From an uncultured Campylobacter sp. (lineage in GTDB: Bacteria; Campylobacterota; Campylobacteria; Campylobacterales; Campylobacteraceae): a DNA stretch of 9,081 nucleotides. The stretch spans positions 1 through 9,081 of the forward strand of contig NZ_CALIMY010000164.1 in the NCBI RefSeq assembly GCF_938045205.1, written 5' to 3'. Positions 1 through 6,244 of the stretch are shown piece by piece. A program made the position numbers and the translations under genes. Positions within the stretch are counted from its first letter, which is position 1. Every line of letters starts with the position of its first letter. Below the pieces are notes generated by a model, which saw only the letters and a list, made by a program, of their open reading frames with translations, did not search any database and was not told where the DNA came from.

Positions 1-592
1 CGGGTATGAAATCCGCAAATTTATAAAAAAACGGCGGGTAGCGATACGCGGCGAAGGGCAGGCAAAAGGGCAGCTTCGGCGCGCTTTGCGGGCGCAGCAA
101 GATATCAAATTTAGATATATTAAATTTAGAAAACCCGTCGTCTAGGATCACCAGCTCAAAGCCGAGAGTTTGCGCGCGCAAAATCCCTGCGGCGCGATCT
201 TCGCTGACGATCACGTTTGCGCCGCGCAGAAACAGTGCGTACTCCATCGCCTCATCTCCGCTTTGCCCCACGTCGCAAAGCACCCGTCCGCCGAGCGCTA
301 CTTCGAGCAAGCCTCTGCTTTTGCGCCCGTATCCGCGAAGGATGATGCATGTTTTGAGCTCCCCGTTAAATTCTTTAAAAAGCGCCCGCACTAGCGGAGT
401 TTTTCCGCTGCCGCCGAGGGTTAAATTTCCGACGCTGATTATTGGAATTTTAAATTTTTGCGGCTTAGCAAAGAGCCTTTTTAGGCAGACGATAAGCGTA
501 TAAAGCAGCGATAACGGCGCTAAAATCACTCCGAGCGCAAGCCATGCGGGGCTCGGGTCGTATAAGTTTCGCTCGATTAGGAGTTTAAACAC
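1..592 (-). CDS. lpxK: Tetraacyldisaccharide 4'-kinase LpxK, N-terminal part (cut by window edge)
   Basis: LpxK transfers the gamma-phosphate of ATP to the 4' position of the lipid A disaccharide precursor at the inner face of the inner membrane. Reading the minus strand from 592 gives 197 uninterrupted codons. Residues 17-37 are a hydrophobic segment that would anchor the protein in the membrane. A Walker A P-loop follows at 55-66 (GNLTLGGSGKTP). Family motifs LRGYGRKS (85-92), GDEAM (112-116), SEDRAAG (130-136) and LDDGF (150-154) come next. The start is GTG: an in-frame TAG lies three codons upstream, so no earlier start is possible. The gene overlaps the upstream PLP-family gene by 8 bases, so the two are probably translationally coupled. 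Full-length family members have roughly 300 residues, so about the last third lies outside the window. Nothing in the visible part suggests a defect. Confidence 0.93.
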   Translation of the reverse strand, partial: MFKLLIERNLYDPSPAWLALGVILAPLSLLYTLIVCLKRLFAKPQKFKIPIISVGNLTLGGSGKTPLVRALFKEFNGELKTCIILRGYGRKSRGLLEVALGGRVLCDVGQSGDEAMEYALFLRGANVIVSEDRAAGILRAQTLGFELVILDDGFSKFNISKFDILLRPQSAPKLPFCLPFAAYRYPPFFYKFADFIP

Positions 593-1721
593 GATTTTGC
601 GCTATCTCTTTGATCTGCTCGCAGATGTAGCTCACATCGTCGTCGCTAAGCGCCGTATAGATCGGCAGGGATAAAATTTGCTGATAGTTTTTAAGCGCAT
701 TCGGGAAATCATTGACCTTGTAATTATATTTGCTTTTATAGTAGCTTAGCAGATGCACCGGCACGTAGTGCAGCGATACGCTTACTCCGCGCGCGATCAG
801 CGCTTTGGCAAAATCGTCGCGATTTTTGTCGATCTTTACGATGAATTGAGTATAGATATGCTCCTCGCTGTCGCTTGGAAGCGTCACGTGCGGGCAGTTT
901 GCGAGCTGCTCGCGGTAGGCTGCGGCGATCTGCTTGCGGCGCTTTATAAAGGCGTCGGTTTTCTCAAACTGAGCGATGGCGTAGGCGGAATTTATGGCGT
1001 TAAGATCGTATTTTTGACCGATGCGATCGACGTCGTAGGTAAAGGACATATTACCGTCTTTGTAAAAGGCGTCCCCCACGATGCCGCCGTTTCTTAAAAT
1101 TTGCGCGGCGCTTGCGATCTCATCGTCGTTCGTGACGAAAAAGCCCGCCGTAGAGATTGCGTCTTGCGCTTGAGGATTGATCTGAAAGCAAGATATGAGC
1201 GAACTTTTAAGCGCTCCGATTTTTGCGCCCTTATAGGTAGCGCCCATGGCGCGGCACGCATCGTCGATGAGGATGATATTTTCGCTTTTGGCGACCTCGC
1301 TGATAGCGTCTATATCCGCAGCAAGCCCCGCGATGTGCGAGATGAAAGCGCATTTTAGTTTCTTGTGGCGGTTTTGATCTATCGTGCGAGCAAGGCTTTC
1401 GCTCGTGATATTAAAGTTTATCGGATCGATATCTACGAAAACGGGCTCTGCGTCGAAGTGGCGGATCACTTCGGCGACATTGGGGAAGGAATTTACGGAG
1501 CATAAAATTTTATCTCCGCGCTTAATATCCATCGCACAAAGCGCCAGATGCAGCGCCGTCGTGCCGCTCGTAGTCGATACGGCATGCTTTACGCCGAAGT
1601 ACTTACAAATATCCTCTTCAAAAATTTCGCTATATCTTATATCGCTGTTATAAAGGGCGCTTTTAATTAAGTCTTCCTCTTTTTTATCGATTTGAGCCTT
1701 ATAAAACGGTATCTCTTTCAT
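585..1721 (-). CDS. DegT/DnrJ/EryC1/StrS-family PLP-fold protein lacking the expected catalytic lysine
   Basis: The protein has 378 residues, a normal length for the sugar aminotransferase family (fold-type I, PLP). Visible family features are the phosphate-binding TSGTTALHLA (51-60), the cofactor-contacting Asp in LIDDACRAMGA (151-161), a GAKIG turn (165-169), and the substrate-side segment KYDLNAINSAYAIAQFEK (237-254). Most members then carry a Schiff-base Lys in an SFHxxKxxxxGEGG-like motif. Here residues 177-195 read SCFQINPQAQDAISTAGFF, with no Lys and no His. The protein may therefore not be a standard aminotransferase. It could be a dehydratase-like or non-enzymatic relative, or a subgroup with a different mechanism. 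The ATG is preceded by AAGGAG at 1728-1733 with a 6-base spacer. It lies 10 bases after nadE and overlaps lpxK, so its genetic context suggests a sugar or envelope role. That role is inference. Confidence 0.85.
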   Translation of the reverse strand: MKEIPFYKAQIDKKEEDLIKSALYNSDIRYSEIFEEDICKYFGVKHAVSTTSGTTALHLALCAMDIKRGDKILCSVNSFPNVAEVIRHFDAEPVFVDIDPINFNITSESLARTIDQNRHKKLKCAFISHIAGLAADIDAISEVAKSENIILIDDACRAMGATYKGAKIGALKSSLISCFQINPQAQDAISTAGFFVTNDDEIASAAQILRNGGIVGDAFYKDGNMSFTYDVDRIGQKYDLNAINSAYAIAQFEKTDAFIKRRKQIAAAYREQLANCPHVTLPSDSEEHIYTQFIVKIDKNRDDFAKALIARGVSVSLHYVPVHLLSYYKSKYNYKVNDFPNALKNYQQILSLPIYTALSDDDVSYICEQIKEIAQNRV

Positions 1722-1731
1722 AAATCTCTCC

Positions 1732-2535
1732 TTAGTGTGCGGGCTCTATGCGAGCGACCGCGGGTGCGCGAAGCTTAAAATTATTTTTAAGAATTCTACG
1801 GACGACAAATTTCACCAGCTCTTGATTGTGGCGCGAGTTTTGCAGATATTTTAGATCGTTTGCGGTTATTTGCTCGCCTGAGCGAAATTTCGTCCGCAGC
1901 GCTTCGTGCGAAAAAATATCTCTTAGCACGCTATCTAAGATCTCGTAGCTGTATCCAAGCTCACGTTCGTCGCTTTGGTTTTCCCATAAATCGGCGCTTG
2001 GGGCTTTTTTGATGATCGCATCGTCTATGCATAAAATTTTTGCGAATTTAAACAGATCGGTTTTTAAAATTTCGCCGATCGGATTAAACGCGCAGGCCAG
2101 ATCGCCGTGGATCGTGCCGTAGCCGAGCATCCTCTCGCTAAGATTGCTCGTGCCTACGACTACGCCGCGTTTTTGCGCGCTGTAATCATAAAGTAAGCTC
2201 ATTCTCACGCGCGCGGCGAAATTTCCGATGCGAAGAGCGCTTGCACCGGGATTTAAAGCGGTAAAATTTTCTACAAATGGCGCGATCTCTTGGATTTCGT
2301 AGGGGATATTAAAAGATTCGCAGTGAAAGATGCCGTCTGCCATATTTTCTAAATTTGAACCCGCACTAGGTAGGATAAGCCCGTAAGTGGGGATCTCCGT
2401 AAGTGCACAAAGCGCAGAAACCACGGCGCTGTCAAGCCCACCGCTGATGCCTACTACAAAGGCGTCCGCGCCCGTTTCATCGAGTCTCTCCGATAAAAAA
2501 TCGGTCAGTTGCGGCAGCAAATCATCCAAAAACAT
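1732..2535 (-). CDS. nadE: NH3-dependent NAD+ synthetase
   Basis: NadE performs the last step of NAD+ synthesis, amidating deamido-NAD+ with ATP and ammonia in the cytoplasm. The 267-residue protein has the length of the ammonia-only form and has no N-terminal glutaminase domain. The N-type ATP pyrophosphatase P-loop SGGLDSA is at 31-37. GTSNLSERMLGYGTIHGD (128-145) and KAPSADLW (177-184), followed by DERELGYSYEILD (189-201), are the deamido-NAD and dimer-interface motifs of the family. ATG at 2535 is the first in-frame start, with an AAGG at about 2544-2547 as a modest ribosome binding site. It is the first gene of the minus-strand operon with the PLP-family gene and lpxK. Adjacency of nadE and lpxK is also known from C. 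jejuni (from memory), where no PLP gene sits between them. Confidence 0.95.
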   Translation of the reverse strand: MFLDDLLPQLTDFLSERLDETGADAFVVGISGGLDSAVVSALCALTEIPTYGLILPSAGSNLENMADGIFHCESFNIPYEIQEIAPFVENFTALNPGASALRIGNFAARVRMSLLYDYSAQKRGVVVGTSNLSERMLGYGTIHGDLACAFNPIGEILKTDLFKFAKILCIDDAIIKKAPSADLWENQSDERELGYSYEILDSVLRDIFSHEALRTKFRSGEQITANDLKYLQNSRHNQELVKFVVRRILKNNFKLRAPAVARIEPAH

Positions 2536-2628
2536 TTATCTAACCTTAAAATTTTATATTAATTTGTAAGATTTTAACTATTTTTGGCTAAATTACGGCT
2601 TTAATATGAGCTTAAAAGGAGATTTTTG
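2536..2628. promoter_or_regulatory. Divergent promoter region between nadE and the hydrolase gene
   Basis: This 93-base AT-rich spacer separates two divergently read genes and so must hold both promoters if each is transcribed independently. On the plus strand, TAATAT at 2602-2607 is a possible -10 box, followed by AAAAGGAG (2614-2621) as ribosome binding site. On the minus strand, TATAAA (complement of 2553-2558) is a possible -10 box for nadE. It would leave a very short leader that cuts into the AAGG, so a different start may be used. No clear -35 boxes are visible, as is common in Campylobacter. Confidence 0.4.
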
Positions 2629-3228
2629 ATGCAAATTTTAAAAAGAGCTTTCGGCGAATACGTGACGAATTGCTACATTATAAAGGGCGAGCAGGGCGAT
2701 TTAGTGATCGATCCGGGCGAGGGCAGCTTTGATTGGGTGATACAAAATACGGGAAAGATCGCGGCGGTTTTGAATACGCACGGGCATTTCGATCACGTTT
2801 ACGACGACGCGAAGCTGCAAAGGGCGGGCGCTAAAATTTATATCCACGAGGATGACGCCTTTATGCTGCGAGCGGATCCTTTTGAGACGATGCCAGAATC
2901 CATAGAAGCGGACGTGCTCATAAAAGGGCAGGAGCAAAGCCTTGAAATAGCGGGCTTTAACGTTAAATTTAGCCTCTTTGCAGGCCACACGCCGGGCAGC
3001 TGTATGATTGAAGTGGACGGCGTGATCTTTAGCGGCGACGTCATATTCAAAGGCTCTATCGGCAGGTGGGATTTTCCCTTTTCAAGCGGCGAGCAGATGA
3101 GAGAATCTCTGCATAAAATTTTGCAGATAAAGGGCGATTTTACGCTCTATCCCGGACACGGCCCGAATACGAGCCTAGCGGCCGAGAGGCAAAATTTAAA
3201 ATATTTTTTGCAACTTTTTGAGCGCTGA
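2629..3228 (+). CDS. Metallo-beta-lactamase-fold hydrolase, glyoxalase II-like
   Basis: The 199-residue protein carries the complete two-metal site of the MBL fold. The motif HGHFDH is at 51-56, followed by His120 in GHTPGS (120 is the H), Asp137 in FSGDVIF and His177 in YPGHGPNT. GRWDFPF (145-151) is also typical of the short YcbL-type glyoxalase II group, which is cytoplasmic and hydrolyses thioesters or related metabolites; the real substrate cannot be read from sequence. It resembles the hydrolase encoded next to nadE in C. jejuni (Cj0809c, from memory). I place the start at ATG 2629 because AAAAGGAG (2614-2621) lies 7 bases before it. A TTG at 2626, just upstream and in frame, would add one residue but sits only 4 bases from the ribosome binding site. 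No signal peptide. Confidence 0.92.
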   Translation: MQILKRAFGEYVTNCYIIKGEQGDLVIDPGEGSFDWVIQNTGKIAAVLNTHGHFDHVYDDAKLQRAGAKIYIHEDDAFMLRADPFETMPESIEADVLIKGQEQSLEIAGFNVKFSLFAGHTPGSCMIEVDGVIFSGDVIFKGSIGRWDFPFSSGEQMRESLHKILQIKGDFTLYPGHGPNTSLAAERQNLKYFLQLFER

Positions 3229-3262
3229 TCGTTTAAATTTAACCGTGTTTCGTCTCACAAGA

Positions 3263-3295
3263 AGCAGTGAAGCGGTGTGAAGCGGTGTGAAGCGG
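3263..3295 (+). repeat. Short tandem repeat, 10-base unit AGCGGTGTGA
   Basis: Two perfect copies of AGCGGTGTGA lie at 3271-3280 and 3281-3290. They are flanked by a shorter degenerate copy before (AGCAGTGA) and a partial copy after (AGCGGG). This is a typical slippage-type repeat. It sits in non-coding DNA about 35 bases after the hydrolase stop, so no phase-variable gene is evident. Confidence 0.75.
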
Positions 3296-3306
3296 GTCGG
3301 CACCGG

Positions 3307-3398
3307 AAAATTTATACCGCTTTGCTCGCGGGCGCTAGAATTTATGCCGCTTTGTTTGTAGGTAGCGGAATTTATGCAACTTTGCCCGCATTACAGGC
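3307..3398 (+). repeat. Three degenerate 30-base tandem units
   Basis: Units starting at 3309, 3339 and 3369 share AATTTAT(A/G)C(C/A)(G/A)CTTTG at an exact 30-base period and then diverge. A fourth, shifted copy (AATTTGCCGCTTTATTTACC) begins at 3404. Because the period is a multiple of three, one plus-strand frame reads as roughly ten-residue repeats (KIYTALLAGA, RIYAALFVGS, GIYATLPALQ). No start signal supports translation. Confidence 0.65.
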
Positions 3399-3731
3399 GC
3401 CGAAATTTGCCGCTTTATTTACCGCTGCGGGCGTTAAATTCTGCGCTGCGTTCGCACTATACCTGCGCCAGCTTGCGCTGCGTAGATAAAATTTTAAAAT
3501 TTACCGCCGCTTATTAAATTTAGTAAAATTCCGTGCCGCCGAGCATGCAAGACGCAAAACGTTACGCGTGCGGGAGGAGGCGAAATTTAAATTTTGCACC
3601 GCCGTATCGACCCTAGCCGCTACAATAGATCCAATCCGAGCCCGCTAAATTTAGCTAAATTCCGCACTCTGTCGAATGCAAAATTTTCCCCGCGAACTGA
3701 TTAAATTCGGTAAAATTTTACGCGTTTTTAG

Positions 3732-3794
3732 AGGCGCAGATCTCATTTCATATCGGTGCGCGAGTGCACGAAAAACGTTTTAAAGGCGCAGATC
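3732..3794. repeat. Direct repeat at the 3' end of cmoB
   Basis: AGGCGCAGATC occurs at 3732-3742 and again at 3784-3794, 52 bases apart. Both copies are preceded by similar T-rich sequence (CGCGTTTTTAG and ACGTTTTAA). The second copy includes two bases of the cmoB stop codon. This could be a remnant of a small duplication of the gene end or of a deletion or insertion event; no function is evident. Confidence 0.55.
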
Positions 3795-4686
3795 ACGCCC
3801 GAAGCTGCACGTAGATACGCCTCGGGGCAGGGTAGCCCTCGATCGTGCGCGAGTCGTCGAGCGGGTCTAGGAAATTCTCCAGGCTCTGCCCGTCGATCCA
3901 CTCCGTTTTGCGCTGCTCGCTAGCATCCGTGGGCTTTTGAGCCAAAATTTCAAAATCTCTGAATTTCGCCCTCTCGCACCAATTCTGCAGCGCGCCGACG
4001 GTCGGGACGAAGTAGATATTTGAAATTTTCGAGTAGCTGTTTTTCGGGCACAGCGCGAAATCGCCCGCTCCTTCGATATACATCGTGTCTAAAAACACCT
4101 CGCCGTCCGCATTTAGCGAGGCTCGCAGATCTTTTAGCATCTTTACGGGATCGCTGCGATGGTAGATGACGCCGAGACAGAAGATCGTGTCGAATTTATG
4201 CTCGTAAAAGGGCAGATGCTCCACGCCCAAAAGCTCGAATTTCGCGTCGCTGCGGAGGAATTTCTCGATGAAACGAAACTGCAGATAAAATAGCGCGCCG
4301 GGATCAAACCCCACGAGCCGCGCAGGCGCTAGCTCGCTTGCGCGAAACATATAGTAGCCGTTGTTGCAGCCCACGTCAGCGACGGTTTTGCCGCTCAGAT
4401 TTAAAAACGGCCGTAGCAAGTTAAATTTCATGAAGCTTCGCCACTCGGCATCGATAAAAAGATCATTTAGCGCGAAAGGCCCCTTGCGCCACGGCTTTAG
4501 CGCTCGCGCGATACGTGTAATCTCATTCTCTTGCTCCGCGCTAGCGCTAAAGCTTGCACGCACGACGTCGCCGCACTCGCAGCCGCACTCGCCTATTTGC
4601 AGCGCCTCGATTGCACTTAAAATTTCGCGGTTTTGCCCGCTTTGTAGCTTTTTAAAGTTCTCGTCTCTGATTTTTTGCAGATCCAT
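3793..4686 (-). CDS. cmoB: tRNA U34 carboxymethyltransferase CmoB
   Basis: CmoB transfers a carboxymethyl group from carboxy-S-adenosylmethionine to 5-hydroxyuridine at tRNA wobble position 34, giving cmo5U, which broadens codon reading. The 297-residue protein shows the CmoB-specific LKPWRKGPF (63-71) and DAEWRS (79-84). It has the methyltransferase motif I DVGCNNGYYMFR (104-115) and GFDPG (126-130). FDTIFCLGVIYHRSDP (165-180) and the C-terminal TEWIDGQSLENFLDP plus EGYPAPRR (283-290) complete the match. It is somewhat shorter than the E. coli protein (about 323 residues). ATG at 4686 is preceded by AGGA with a 6-base spacer. The cofactor-making partner cmoA is not in this window. The gene stands alone, divergent from the first transglutaminase-like gene. 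Confidence 0.95.
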   Translation of the reverse strand: MDLQKIRDENFKKLQSGQNREILSAIEALQIGECGCECGDVVRASFSASAEQENEITRIARALKPWRKGPFALNDLFIDAEWRSFMKFNLLRPFLNLSGKTVADVGCNNGYYMFRASELAPARLVGFDPGALFYLQFRFIEKFLRSDAKFELLGVEHLPFYEHKFDTIFCLGVIYHRSDPVKMLKDLRASLNADGEVFLDTMYIEGAGDFALCPKNSYSKISNIYFVPTVGALQNWCERAKFRDFEILAQKPTDASEQRKTEWIDGQSLENFLDPLDDSRTIEGYPAPRRIYVQLRA

Positions 4687-4793
4687 TTTTAATCCTAAAA
4701 TTTCAAATTTAGCGCCATTTTAACATAAAATTTTATCCATTTTAAGGCGCAAAGAGATAAAATCGACTTGCAATTCAAGCAAAGGAGCAAAAA
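4687..4793. promoter_or_regulatory. Divergent promoter region between cmoB and the first transglutaminase-like gene
   Basis: The 107-base AT-rich spacer holds a plausible -10 box for each direction: TAAAAT at 4758-4763 on the plus strand, and TAAAAT as the complement of 4717-4722 on the minus strand. Each would give a leader of about 24 bases. GGAG at 4783-4786 is the ribosome binding site of the rightward gene. No clear operator palindrome or -35 box is seen. Confidence 0.45.
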
Positions 4794-5849
4794 ATGCAAG
4801 AAGCAAAAACGAGAAAATTTAGTCTCAGGTTTAATCACGAAATTTCAAGTAGTGGCGCAGAGGTGCGGCTTTGGCTGCCGTTAGTGCTGCAAGAGCCATA
4901 TCAGAGGTTGCTTGGCGAATATCATGCCCGCTCAAATGCACAAGAGTCAGCTATCTGCGGAGATCATATAAGCACGTACTACGCGCGCTTCGCACCCGAT
5001 AAAGAGGCAAGAGCGGGCGTCGGCAAATACGGCGAGCAAGGTGTCGTAGGCGAAGAGGATGATTATTTTGAGCTTAGCTTCGATATTGAAATTTCGGAGC
5101 GAAACACTGATTTTAGCAAGGTAAGTTTTAATGAAAATGAGCGCTTGAGCCCTGAAATCGAGGAGTTTTTAAAGCCATCAAAGCTAATTCCGGTAGAAGG
5201 CGCTGCGAAACAAAAATCAGACGAGATCACCGACTCGCTTAAAGGTGATCTGGAGAAAGCGCGCGCGATCTATGATTGGGTCGCAAAAAATATGAGTCGC
5301 GATAATAGCGTGATCGCATGCGGCAGCGGCGATGCAGCAGCGATTTTAAGCAGCGGTAAGCTAAGCGGCAAATGCGCCGATATTAATAGCGTGTTCGTCG
5401 CGCTCTGCAGGGCAGCTGGCATTCCTGCGCGCGCTATTTACGGCATCCGTACGGGCGCAGCGCAGAAATTTTCGCCTGAAATGGGCGTCATGGGCGTCCT
5501 AAGTGGCGGTGCGCTTGAAATTTCGGGCGCGCAGCATTGCAGAGCGGAATTTTATCTAAAAGGCCACGGCTGGATCCCGGTCGATCCCGCAGACGTTACG
5601 AAGGTGCGACTCGGCGAAGGCTTAAGCGAGGATGATTCTAAGCTGGCGCGGGTGCGCGAATATCTTTTTGGCAACTGGGAGCCGTGCTGGTTAGGCTTTA
5701 ACTACGCTCGCGAAATCGTGCTAAATCCGCGCCCGGCGCATGTTCCGATTGAAATTTTTTCGCATCCGTATTGCGAAGTGGGCGGTACGCCGAAAGATCC
5801 GTACTCGCCTAAAAATTTTATCTACGAGTATTTTTCGCGCGAAATTTAA
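4794..5849 (+). CDS. Transglutaminase-like cysteine protein, no signal peptide (paralogue 1)
   Basis: The 351-residue protein has a C-terminal transglutaminase-core domain (COG1305-like). The putative catalytic triad is Cys194 in SGKCADINSVFVALCR, His248 in AQHCRAEFY and Asp264 in GWIPVDPAD. This fold occurs in bacterial peptidases, amidases and cross-linking enzymes, so the reaction cannot be named. Residues 1-130 form a beta-rich N-terminal domain shared with paralogue 2, with a net 19-residue insertion rich in Gly and acidic residues (about 65-92). The protein begins directly before the shared FSLRFNHE (9-16), so the Tat signal of its paralogue is absent and it should be cytoplasmic. The start is supported by AAAGGAG upstream of ATG, with no in-frame signal-like sequence before it. 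It is separated from paralogue 2 by 395 bases and may have its own promoter. Confidence 0.85.
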   Translation: MQEAKTRKFSLRFNHEISSSGAEVRLWLPLVLQEPYQRLLGEYHARSNAQESAICGDHISTYYARFAPDKEARAGVGKYGEQGVVGEEDDYFELSFDIEISERNTDFSKVSFNENERLSPEIEEFLKPSKLIPVEGAAKQKSDEITDSLKGDLEKARAIYDWVAKNMSRDNSVIACGSGDAAAILSSGKLSGKCADINSVFVALCRAAGIPARAIYGIRTGAAQKFSPEMGVMGVLSGGALEISGAQHCRAEFYLKGHGWIPVDPADVTKVRLGEGLSEDDSKLARVREYLFGNWEPCWLGFNYAREIVLNPRPAHVPIEIFSHPYCEVGGTPKDPYSPKNFIYEYFSREI

Positions 5850-5900
5850 TCCTCTGGCGGCTTGCATTTTACCGCCGCGATTTGCTTAAGCTAAGCCGCC

Positions 5901-5938
5901 GCGCTTCGTCGAGGCTCAACCCCGTTTCATCGAAGCGC
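5901..5938. repeat. Inverted repeat GCGCTTCG / CGAAGCGC
   Basis: Perfect 8-base arms at 5901-5908 and 5931-5938 enclose a 22-base loop. It lies about 50 bases after the stop of paralogue 1 and could form a hairpin in RNA. There is no T-run after it, so an intrinsic terminator is doubtful. Confidence 0.45.
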
Positions 5939-6065
5939 ACGCTTGGCTTTGCGACAGCAGCGCTTTTTGCATGATTTAGCCTACGCCACCGATACATACT
6001 GTCTGCGCGCCTAGTTTGCGGGCTATCATGCCCGCTTTGACGAAATTTCGCGCTATGTCTTAAAA

Positions 6066-6120
6066 CGAAATTTTGAAATTTTAAAATTCCGCGGCGAGCG
6101 AAATTTTGAAATTTTAAATG
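6066..6120 (+). repeat. AT-rich direct repeat, two copies; a third copy lies at 7521-7543
   Basis: CGAAATTTTGAAATTTTAAA occurs at 6066-6085 and 6099-6118. The second copy, extended by one base to the left and two to the right (6098-6120), is identical over 23 bases to 7521-7543, the exact place where the Campylobacter-like DNA ends. GAATTTTAAAATT palindromes follow at 6127-6140 and 6151-6163. Such blocks look like a dispersed intergenic repeat of this genome (inference). Confidence 0.8.
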
Positions 6121-6208
6121 TGGATAGAATTTTAAAATTCACGGCTTGCGGAATTTTAAAATTTAGCGATTTCAAAGCCGCAAAAGGCTAAAATCCACGC
6201 GTAATTAG

Positions 6209-6223
6209 GGCTAAGGCTTAGCC
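6209..6223. promoter_or_regulatory. 15-base palindrome upstream of paralogue 2
   Basis: GGCTAAGGCTTAGCC is a perfect 7-base inverted repeat around one central G. It lies 21 bases before the ATG of paralogue 2 and just before its GAAGG ribosome binding site. It could be an operator, or a 6-base hairpin with a 3-base loop in the leader. ATTTTATTTT follows, so it also resembles a small terminator. Which of these applies cannot be decided from sequence. Confidence 0.35.
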
Positions 6224-6244
6224 ATTTTATTTTGAAGGCATTTC

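Larger units (their letters stand above)
3229..3792. other. 564-base spacer with degenerate repeats and no convincing gene
   Basis: The convergent-type spacer between the hydrolase (+) and cmoB (-) holds a 10-base tandem repeat, three to four 30-base degenerate units, and several AAATTT or AAATTTTA-rich blocks (for example 3487-3501, 3581-3597, 3711-3720). A direct repeat reaches into the end of cmoB. One 70-codon GTG-start frame (3277-3489) exists but lacks a ribosome binding site and mirrors the repeat. No tRNA, rRNA or CRISPR pattern was found. The region looks like decaying or repeat-expanded non-coding DNA, as is common between genes in oral campylobacters (inference). Confidence 0.6.
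5850..6244. other. 395-base spacer between the two transglutaminase-like genes
   Basis: No gene is seen. The first part holds GGCGG/CCGCC arms (5856-5860 and 5872-5876) just after the stop of paralogue 1, too weak and without a T-run to call a terminator, and a larger inverted repeat at 5901-5938. The second part (6040-6170) is packed with AAATTTTGAAATTTTAAA direct repeats and GAATTTTAAAATTC palindromes. The last 40 bases contain a palindrome and the GAAGG ribosome binding site of paralogue 2. Confidence 0.6.

Noticed and set aside
170..503. Two overlapping plus-strand reading frames near the left edge
   Set aside because: They lie antisense to lpxK, which has a full set of family motifs; their translations show no family features.
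753..1653. Three plus-strand frames of 85 to 114 codons
   Set aside because: All are shadows of the DegT-family gene on the other strand.
2626..2628. TTG as start of the metallo-beta-lactamase-fold gene
   Set aside because: It is only 4 bases from AAAAGGAG; the ATG at 2629 has better spacing and gives the usual N-terminus.
2701..3050. Two minus-strand frames inside the hydrolase gene
   Set aside because: They are antisense to a gene with a complete metal-binding motif set and show no recognisable features.
3307..3440. Possible CRISPR array from the 30-base spacing
   Set aside because: The units are adjacent and degenerate, with no conserved repeat separated by unique spacers and no cas genes nearby.
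3277..3489. 70-codon plus-strand frame with GTG start
   Set aside because: The start lies inside a 10-base tandem repeat with no proper ribosome binding site; the translation only reflects the 30-base repeats. Kept as a repeat, not a gene.
4361..4723. 120-codon plus-strand frame
   Set aside because: It is antisense to cmoB and runs into its promoter region.
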